DNA of 64,000 bases from Myotis daubentonii. Taxonomy: Eukaryota > Chordata > Mammalia > Chiroptera > Vespertilionidae. Position 1 is the stretch's first letter, and each line of letters starts with the position of its first letter. Below, in pieces: positions 56,844 through 64,000 of this stretch. A model generated the notes under the pieces. That model was not told where the DNA came from and made no database searches. It was given only the letters and a program-made list of their open reading frames with translations. Both the position numbers and the translations under genes were made by a program. The stretch spans positions 69,111,623 through 69,175,622 of the forward strand of contig NC_081861.1 of the NCBI RefSeq assembly GCF_963259705.1, in the 5' to 3' direction.

Positions 56844-57214
56844 CTAGAGGACCAGTGCATGAAATTCTTGCAAATTCTTGCATGGCCAGCAATCAGGGTC
56901 AATCTGTGGGGTGACCAACAGGACAATCAGAGGCCCCCTGTTGGCACCTGCCTTAGCTGGCCTTGCACCGCCCACTCGCTGGTCCTGACCCCCACTGCCG
57001 CTGCTGCCCGTCGCCTCCCTCTGTGAGCCACGGGTGGGGTGATATGGGGCCCCTGATCACACCCTCCTTGGCTGGCCTGGGGCATGAGGGCTGGGGACAT
57101 CCCCTGCATTAAGTGTCTGCCCCCCGGTGGTCAGTGTGCATCATAGCAACTGGTTGTTCTCCTGGTCCTTCTGCCATTCAGTCTATTTGCATATTAGGCT
57201 TTTATTATATTAGA
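56844..57214 (-). mobile_element. Helitron H1 of reverse tandem
   Basis: A|CTAGAGGACCAGTGCATGA start (3' end, palindrome partly duplicated: AAATTCTTGCAAATTCTTGC) and ATTTGCATATTAGGC...TATTAGA end. The next Helitron's CTAG follows at once. Confidence 0.88.
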
Positions 57215-57654
57215 CTAGGGGCCGGTGCATGAAATTCATGAACTGGGAGGGGGGCGCCTCAGCCAGGCCTGCACCCTCTCATTCCATTGTCTCACTGAAA
57301 CCAACTCTCTAACATCCCCCGAGGAGTTCCAGATTGTGAGAGGGCACAGGTCAGGCCGAGAGACCCCACCAGGGCATGCTCAGGGCCCAGGTAGGGATGC
57401 AGGAGATTGACCAGCTGGGGAGGGGCCGTGGGATGGCTGCAGGGTGTGTCAGGCCCATCTCGCTCAGTCCCAATCAACTGGACCCCAGCAGCAAGCTAAC
57501 CTACTGGTCGGAGTGTCTGCTCCCTGCTGGTCAGTGCATGTCATAGTAAACAGTTGAGCAGCCTTAGCATATCATTAGCATATTAAGCTTTGACTGGCTG
57601 AACGGCTGACCGGACCACAAGACACTTAGTATATTAGGCTTTTATTATATAGGA
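57215..57654 (-). mobile_element. Helitron H2 of reverse tandem
   Basis: Starts CTAGGGGCCGGTGCATGA with palindrome CATGAAATTCATG and ends TTTTATTATATAGGA at 57654. Joined without a gap to H1 on the left and to the next unit's CTAG on the right. Confidence 0.88.
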
Positions 57655-57809
57655 CTAGAGGCCCGGTGCACAAAAATTTGTGCACTCGGGGAGAAAGGGG
57701 GGTCCCTCAGCCCGGCCTGTGCCCTCTTTCAGTCTGGGGCCCCTCGGGAGATAACGACCTGCTGGATTAGGCCTGCTCCCGGGTGGCAGAGGTCAGGCTC
57801 AATCCCTAG

Positions 57810-58500
57810 GTGCAGCACCTGGTTGGGCTCAGAGCAGGGCCGATTGGGGAGTTGGGGCACCGCCCCCTGTCATGCACAGAGCAGGGCGGAGCGGGAGGTT
57901 GCGATGCGACCCTCAGTCACGCTCAGGGTAGGGCCGATTTGGGGGTTGGGGCACTGCCCCCTGTCACACTCAAGGCAGGGTCGATGGGGAGGTTGTGGTG
58001 CCACCCTCTGTCATGCACAGAGCAGGGACAATCAGGGGGTTGGGGAGATCCCCCCTGCCATGCACAGAGCAGGTAACACACAGGGCAGGGCCGATGGGGA
58101 TGTTATGGCTCTACTCCATCACACACAGAGCAGGGCCGTGGGGGGGGGGGGGTTTGGGGCGCCGCCCTCTATCACCCACAGGGAAGGGCCGATCAGGGGG
58201 TTGGGGCACCGCCACTCTCACACTCAGGGCAGGGCCGATGGGGAGGTTATGGCTCTACCCCGTCACACACAGAGCAGGGCGGATCAGGGGGCTGGGGCAC
58301 CGCCCCCTGTGACGCACAGAGCAGGGCCTGTGGCAGGGAAGGGGGGGTTGGGGCGCTGCACCCTGTCACACACAGAGCAGGGCTGATAAGTGGGTTGGGG
58401 CACCTTCCCCTGTCAGAAACAGAGCAGGGCGGATAGGGAGGTTGTGGTCCCGCCCCCTGTCACACACAGAGCCACAGGGTGATCAGGGGATTTGGGCGCT
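57810..58500. repeat. Minisatellite (inverted homologue)
   Basis: About 14 units of about 47 bp (GGGCCGATGGGGAGGTTATGG-type, read on +), homologous to 55893-56590 but with clearly different unit content, including a G12 run near 58139. Confidence 0.9.
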
Positions 58501-59201
58501 GCCCCCTGGCTCTGCTGATCTTGGTGCTGGGAGGCATATTACCCTTTTACTATATAGGATAGAGGCCTGATGCACAGGTGGGGGCCAGCTGGTTTGTCCT
58601 GAAGGGTGTCCGGGATCAGGCTGGTGGTCCCCACTGGGGTGCCTGGCCAGCCTGGATGAGGGGATGATGGCTGTTTGCAGCTGGTCACACACCATTCAGG
58701 GTGGGGGTCCCCACTGGGGTGCCTGGCCAGTCTGGGTGAGGGGATGAGGGCTGTTTTCAGGCTGGCGGGTGACTGAAGCTCCCAACCACTCCTTTTTTTC
58801 TTTTTCTTTTTCTGGGCCAGCTTTAGCTCTGAAGCTTGGCTCCAGCTCTTAGGCCTCTGCTGCTGAAAGCAGGTATCTAGTTTGTTTGTGTTCTATAATC
58901 GAAACACTGTTTCAACTCCAGCTCTGAGATCCCGGCTGGCTGAAAGGAGGTTTCTGGGGTTTTGTTTAGCTTCTATATTTGTACCTATGTTTCAAACTGC
59001 AAGCTCAAACTCCGGCAGCGACAGGCGGGGAACCTTGGAGTCCTTCGTCACTGAAGCAAGCAAGCCTCATGTTCGCTTCAAGCTGCTTGGCTGCCGGCCG
59101 CCATCTTGGCTGGCAGTTAATTTGCATATCACCCTGATTAGCTAATGGGAAGGGTAGTGGAGGTATGGCTAATTACCATGTTTCTCTTTTTTTAGATAGG
59201 A

Positions 59202-59459
59202 TTATTCAGAGAATTATAACATTATTATCTAGTCATCAAGCCCTCCTGATTTTTTTCAAAGTATCTCTCATGTTTTCTTTCATTGTTATTCTACTAATAA
59301 TACTTTAGATTAGACTTCCAGCATTTTCTTAGGAGTCTCCTGACTATTGTTTCTTTCTACTAACTTCTTTTCACCCTAATTCCTATAATTCACCCTGGAA
59401 AATACCAGCATAAGTACAATTTTATTATGCAACACACACTATAATTCTTCCATTGCTTC
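59202..59459 (-). other. Captured single-copy segment
   Basis: Inverted near-identical copy of 54895-55151. Bounded on one side by the TC start of the composite Helitron (59201) and on the other by the truncated family sequence of the carrier (59460-59618). No open frame of note, no splice sites evident; it is anonymous DNA. Confidence 0.88.
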
Positions 59460-59618
59460 CTCCGTCACTGAAGCAAGCAAGCCTCATGTTAGTTTCAAGC
59501 TGCCTGGCTGCCAGCTGCCATCTAGGCTGGCAGTTAATTTGCATATCGCCCTGATTAGCCAATGGGAAGGGTAGTGGACGTACGCTAATTACCATGTTTC
59601 CCTTTTATGAGATAGGAT

Positions 59619-62158
59619 GATGTAAATATATCATAACACAGGCTGCATGGTAAGGCCTAAGACATCCCGTCTATTAAAGAAATCAGGGACCATATTGTCA
59701 TGCACTAATTCAATGAACATCTCCAGTGCTTTCTCTAGCCCTGAGCAGTCTTTCTGTGGGTTCCCAGGTGACAAAATTTCTACCAATTACTCCCAACGAC
59801 CCCTCTGAGGAGACACTGTTGACAGACTCGCACTGGCTTATCTGACTCAGATTTATTTTGTTTTGTTCATTTGTACATTTCTTACAGTGGAATCTGTGTC
59901 CTATATGCTAGACTTGGACCGTTTCACATTGACAAAAAGATCTGAGTCTCTAGGCCCCCTAGCAAGACTGACTCTGTAAGGCCTCCTGGGAGATCTGACA
60001 ACTGCCTATGGGGACCATGGAGAATGGACCCGTCACCTCCTCAGACAAACAGTTGGCAGGAGTCACACATTTCCCAACATTTAGGATCCAGGCAACACTG
60101 TGACAGGGTCCAGGGTGACTGGTGTCCATGGTGGGCAGACCCCAGTGGCCCCGGTGTTCTGCCTCTGTGAACGTTTCCTCTTGAGTGTGGGAGAGGCCAT
60201 GGCTGCTCCTAACTACCCAGCCAGGGAGCTGGGATGTGGCTCCCAGCTCTCACTGGGGCCTGTTCTGCTCAGTCATGGCAGCTGTGGCTGGGTGGGGGGG
60301 ACCCCCTTGAGGACTGGAGAAGCCATGGCAAGGAGCTGGGGTGGCCTCTAGGACCTCAGGGGGTCTCTGTCCACAGTCAGCATGCAGCTGGGCCTCTAGT
60401 CAGATGGTCCCAGGATGGGTTCTGCCAGCGTCCCAATGAGCCTGGGCCAGAAGGCTCCCGGCTCACCGCAGCCTTGCACAGCATGTGAGAGCTGGAGCAG
60501 AGGGTCCGCTAAGCTGCCCCACTCTGACCACAAGACCTATGAGACCCAGGCCTGCTGTTGGCTGAGTCCCCGGGGGTTTTACCGCCCCTGCTGCCCTCTG
60601 CCACCACCTCCCCTCTCGTGCAGCACTGCTGCCTGCCTGCCCAGCTCCCATGTCCCTGCACTGCTCAGTGTCCTCCCGTGTATTCCTGAGGGCACCTCAC
60701 TTTCTGAAGTGCTGGCCTTACCCTCCCCACCACTTACTGTCCACTTGCTCGCTCATTGGCCACAGAGCCTCTGACCCTGTCCCCCTGGGCGCCAGTTTCC
60801 ATCCTCCTATAACGAAGGACCACACACATGGGCTGACAGCAGTGCACACTGATGGACTTGCAATTCTGTCAGTGGGGACACAGCGGCAGCACGGGGTGTG
60901 GCAGGCGTGTCTCTGCCCAGGGGCTTGGGAGAACCACTGGCTCTGCATCCAGCCTCTTCCTTCAGCAAAAACAGCCGAGCCCCTCACACTTCCTCAGGTC
61001 CTCCTTCTGCTTCCCTCAGCCCAGTGTGAGGACTCCCGTGATGACAGAGGCCCAGGGATTCAGGGCACTCTCCCGCCTCAATCAGCTGAGGCGCCATCTC
61101 AATTCCACCTGTTTAGCTTTGTGTGTCTCCCTGTAACACCTGGGGACGGGGTGCAAATTTCACAGCTGGTTTTCCTGCCTTCACACACTGTGAGAGCTGT
61201 AAGTTCAAACAGTGGTCTGAGGCCTCCCTGAAGCCTGGGGTCCACCCTCCAGGGGACGTAGACCCTCGGGAGACCCCAAAACGCACAGAATTCTGACATC
61301 TAAGGACTCTGCTCCCCGTGGGCTCCCTGGCACTGGGCAAGCCCTGAAGATATATTTTAAGGGGGGCATTCAATGGTTCACAAACCACATCATAAAAATG
61401 ACAGCTGAGTCCGCCTTCATTTGAAAACGTCTCCCAGTTTGACCTTCACGGTTCACACCCTCTTATTCTCCTCTCACAACCTGAAGGGGTTGGAGGTGCA
61501 GCTGTGATGATGAGATGAGCAGTGAGAGTGCTAGAGCCCCCCAGAGCTGGTGCCAGGCCTGCAGGGCAGGGGTTCTGGGGAGGGGCAGCTATTGCATCAC
61601 AGCTGCCAGCAGCAGTCATTTCAGGGGCTCTGCTGGGTGATTCCGTGGGTGCATCAATGGTCTCAATGGGATTGCTAAATTTCCCAATAAATCTCCAAAC
61701 AAAATTAATTTTAATGGCTTTAATTCGCCTTAATGGACTATCCCTATTAGTATCTGCTCCTTTTGTGAGGTTGTTGAGGAAATATTTATAGGCCAATGAG
61801 GGAAACGATTGGTCCAAAATCTTTTGAAATTAATTGCCTGTGTGCTATCTACTCACATCTCTTTCCATGTGCAGTGCACACACTTCATCTGAAGCGGGGC
61901 TGGTGACCTGGAGGAAGCACAGGGAGAGAAGTAACCGCTGGCGCTGTAGAGCAGTAACAGCACTAGATGGCACTGCTGGCCATATCCTTTCTTCCTTGTG
62001 GAGTATCTAGGGAGGGAAAGTGGCTGCAGTGCCTGAGGCTCAGTTCCAGGAGGCCTGCAGCGCTATCAGGATCCTGCCATTGGTGCCTGTCCTGTCCTCT
62101 GGAGATTGTATCTGCAGGACTACTAAGGAAGCCAGTCCCGAATTCCACCCCACCTCTG
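59619..62158. other. GC-richer single-copy DNA, no gene recognised
   Basis: Overlapping frames up to 193 codons (60650-61231) occur on both strands, but I see no conserved protein signature or splice-site pattern. 61640-61830 is an unusual AT-rich island (see findings). A GGGCCTCTAGT at 60391-60401 resembles a Helitron 3' end but lacks the palindrome. Confidence 0.4.
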
Positions 62159-62425
62159 CCACTGATTGATTGGAGTCTGAAGGCCAGAAGGAGGGACCAA
62201 GAGGCCTGCCTTCCAGCTGCTCACCAGTCCCCATGTGCCACTCACTCCAGTTCCCTGTTAGCCATCCCCTGATCAATGGGAGCCTGCAGGCCGGGGAAGG
62301 GACCAAGCCTTCTGCCTTCTGACTGCTCAATAGTCGCTGCTGCCACAGATTCATTGGAGCATGAGGGACCCAGTTCCCCTGTTAGCCATCCCCTGATGAA
62401 TGGAGCCTGAGGGCCAAGGGATGGA
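62159..62425. repeat. Three-copy tandem repeat, about 107-125 bp unit
   Basis: Units start at about 62163 (TGATTGATTGGAGTCTGAAG), 62270 (TGATCAATGGGAGCCTGCAG) and 62395 (TGATGAATGGAGCCTGAGG, partial). The second and third are preceded by GTTAGCCATCCCC. Diverged, so an old local duplication. Confidence 0.75.
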
Positions 62426-62458
62426 CTAGTCGTCCATTTGGTCGTGATGGCCCTAGGC

Positions 62459-62669
62459 CAGTGGTCAGCAAACTGTGGCTCGCGAGCCACATGGGGCTCT
62501 TTGGCCCCTTGAGTGTGGCTCTTCCACAAAATACCACGTTCAGGCACGCACGTACCGGGTGATTGAAACTTCGTGGCCCATGCACAGAAGTTGGTATTTT
62601 GTGGAAGAGCCACACTCAAGGGGCCAAAGAGCCGCATGTGGCTCGAGAGCTGCAGTTTGCCAACAACTG
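62459..62669. mobile_element. 211-bp palindromic hAT MITE (CAGTGGTCAGC family)
   Basis: Same family as 13253-13464. Ends CAGTGGTCAGCAAACT / AGTTTGCCAACAACTG and perfect 8-bp duplication CCCTAGGC at 62451-62458 and 62670-62677. Arms carrying GGCTCTTCCACAAAATAC pair over most of the length. Confidence 0.95.
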
Positions 62670-62692
62670 CCCTAGGCTATTATTAGTATAAA

Positions 62693-63161
62693 CTAGAGGC
62701 CTGGTAAATGAAATTCGTACATGGGTGGGGTCCCCAGGCCTGGCTGGTGATCAGAGCCTATCCTGACCATCTCGCCCAGTCCCGATCAGGGTGGGCTGAT
62801 CAGGGCCAGGCAGATCATGTGCATGCTTTTGCTACCTCCCCACATTCCAGAGGTGAGCAGGGCCTGCGGCTACAACAGAGGTGACAGAATTAAGGGGCTG
62901 TTGTTGATTGGTGCTCCCAGGATTCAGGGACTGCCAGCTGGGGGGAGGGACCTGGGGAGGTTGGCCGGCCACAGGAGTTTGGCTGGCTGTGGATGGTTGG
63001 CTGTGGGAGTGCACTGACCACCATGGGGCAGCTCCTGCATTGTGAGTCTGCCCTCTGGTGGTCAGTGTGCATAATAGTGACTGGTTGACCAGTAGTTCTG
63101 GTCATTCCAGTCGTTCTGGTCATTCAGTCACAAAGGGTGCTTAGGTTTTTATATATATAGA
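62693..63161 (-). mobile_element. HeliBat-type Helitron
   Basis: A|CTAGAGGCCTGGTAAATGA (3' end, palindrome ATGAAATTCGTACAT decayed) and TATATATATAGA|T (5' end). Contains CCACCATGGGGCAG / CTGCCCTCTGGTGG arms. Confidence 0.88.
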
Positions 63162-63301
63162 TGACAACATTCCAAAGCTATTGTGGGATTACACTTCATA
63201 TTAAACATTGATTAAGTCACATTTAATTTGTTGTTAATGATTATTTCTTACTGCATAAACTTGCAGTAATTTTCAAATAAGCTACAAATTCTTATTATTA
63301 A

Positions 63302-63571
63302 CTAGAGGCCAGATGCAAAAAATTCATGCACGGGTAGGCTCCCTAGGCCTGACAGGGGATCAGGGCCAATCAGGTTCCCCGCCTCCCCCCTTCCACACAT
63401 CCTCATCTTCTCCTTTCCTAGCTCCCTCAGCACCCTGCTGCCACCACTGGTCACCTGTCATGTTCCACACCGCCTCCTAGTGGTCAGTGCACATCATAGT
63501 GACTGATCAAACTCTCATTCTCCCCGTCAAAATCCAGAGGGGACACTTTGCATATTAACTCTCTCTCTCTC

Positions 63572-63575
<4 letters not shown>
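63302..63575 (-). mobile_element. HeliBat-type Helitron
   Basis: A|CTAGAGGCCAGATGCAAAA start; the 5' side ends TTTGCATATTAACTCTCTCT. The exact right edge is blurred by a (CT)n and (TA)n microsatellite. Confidence 0.8.
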
Positions 63576-63622
<47 letters not shown>

Positions 63623-63645
63623 CATACACATATACATATACATAT
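63576..63645. repeat. (TA)n / (TACA)n microsatellite
   Basis: About 19 TA units followed by CATACA-type repeats, directly at the 5' end of a Helitron, whose TATATATA terminus probably seeded it. Confidence 0.93.
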
Positions 63646-63960
63646 TGTGGTCATTTAATTATTCAGTATGCTCACTGAATAATTTTAAAACTTAGATTTA
63701 AAAATTCTTAGATTTTCTATTTATGTAAAGTGATTAAATAACTGTTCATTTCAATCTGTTTACTCTCTTATTTAGTTATTAATTAATCTGTCTACTTTTT
63801 ATTACTAAAAGTGGTAATAGGAATGTTGCCACATTTGAATATCATGAAAATCTATGATGTAGATATAATATGTATAAAAATTTATGTTTGATGTTGTTCC
63901 CTAACTCTACTTTTTACTTTAAGGTTTTTCATTGTTCTTTTTTTTCCAATTTATTATATA
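63646..63960. other. AT-rich DNA, nothing recognised
   Basis: Low-GC sequence between two Helitrons; no gene seen. Confidence 0.45.
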
Positions 63961-64000
63961 CTAGAGGCACGGTGAACAATAATTTGGGCACTCAGGGAGG
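63961..64000 (-). mobile_element. Helitron 3' end, runs off the window
   Basis: A|CTAGAGGCACGGTGAACAA, with a decayed palindrome (GTGAACAATAATTTGGGCAC), then the family CTCAGGGAGG. The rest lies outside. Confidence 0.85.

Larger units (their letters stand above)
57655..59618 (-). mobile_element. Helitron with captured local DNA and a complete composite Helitron
   Basis: Read on the minus strand from 59618: A|TCCTATCTCATAAAAGGG 5' end; about 160 bp of family sequence to CAGTGACGGAGGAAGC; then at 59459 a switch into 257 bp of single-copy DNA copied from 54895-55151; then at 59201 the 5' end of a composite Helitron copied from the neighbouring 55152-56750 element; and finally the exact palindrome-CTAG end at 57655. 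Family relatives continue GGAAGCCAAGG at the switch point, and the donor reads AAGAAGCAATGG, so GAAGC is a 5-bp microhomology. 1,964 bp in all; non-coding. Confidence 0.85.

Noticed and set aside
54895..59459. Simple assembly artefact (false inverted repeat)
   Set aside because: The two arms differ at scattered bases and in minisatellite content, and both ends of the Helitron parts are biologically exact. Not excluded without long reads, but unlikely.
60370..60401. Helitron 3' end (GGGCCTCTAGT)
   Set aside because: No palindrome before it and no family sequence upstream; likely chance.

Overview
This window is repeat-dominated mammalian DNA, and its repeats point to a vesper bat (Vespertilionidae, Myotis-like). 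Three lines of evidence support that: many non-autonomous Helitrons of the HeliBat type (5' A|TC, 3' short palindrome then CTAG|T), tRNA-derived Ves SINEs, and a SPIN-type hAT MITE next to other hAT MITEs and young L1s. I see no intact protein-coding host gene and no convincing exon. Almost all long open frames are L1 ORF1/ORF2 remnants or chance frames in GC-rich minisatellites and LTRs. The species and chromosome cannot be told from the sequence.

Layout. 1-5.9 kb: Ves SINE, a TA-flanked MITE, one Helitron, an L1 3' end, and AT-rich single-copy DNA holding a MIR, a 36-nt U2 snRNA retrocopy and a TATC microsatellite. 5.9-21.8 kb: ancient reverse-strand L1 cut by Helitrons, by a 6-kb nest (L1 carrying a Helitron, a second L1, two hAT MITEs and an ERV LTR), by SPIN, by a Tigger-like element and by a HAL1 (ORF1-only half-L1). 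21.8-29.1 kb: near full-length forward L1 with long 5' UTR, ORF1 and ORF2, all decayed. 29.1-31.7 kb: AT-rich single-copy DNA. 31.7-42.1 kb: two reverse-strand L1s in contact, the second near full length and containing a small Helitron. 42.1-46.1 kb: L1 5'UTR-like piece, Ves SINE, single-copy DNA. 46.1-49.7 kb: an L1 tail carrying three Helitrons head to tail, the first interrupted by a GC-rich ERV1-type solo LTR. 50-54.6 kb: more Helitrons, two Ves, a MIR and an L1 tail. 54.9-59.6 kb: two inverted copies of a segment made of 257 bp of local DNA plus a composite Helitron. 59.6-64 kb: GC-richer single-copy DNA with one AT-rich block that looks like a conserved element, a hAT MITE and three more Helitron ends.

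The main result is at 54.9-59.6 kb. The Helitron unit at 57655-59618 (minus strand) starts with a normal A|TC end, runs about 160 bp in family sequence, then switches at a 5-bp microhomology (GAAGC) into a copy of the local single-copy DNA at 54895-55151, and continues through a copy of the neighbouring composite Helitron to its exact CTAG end. Donor and product lie about 1 kb apart, so this reads as a preserved Helitron capture by template switching. The window also shows two three-member Helitron tandems joined CTAG|TC, and five composite Helitrons sharing one unusual internal junction.
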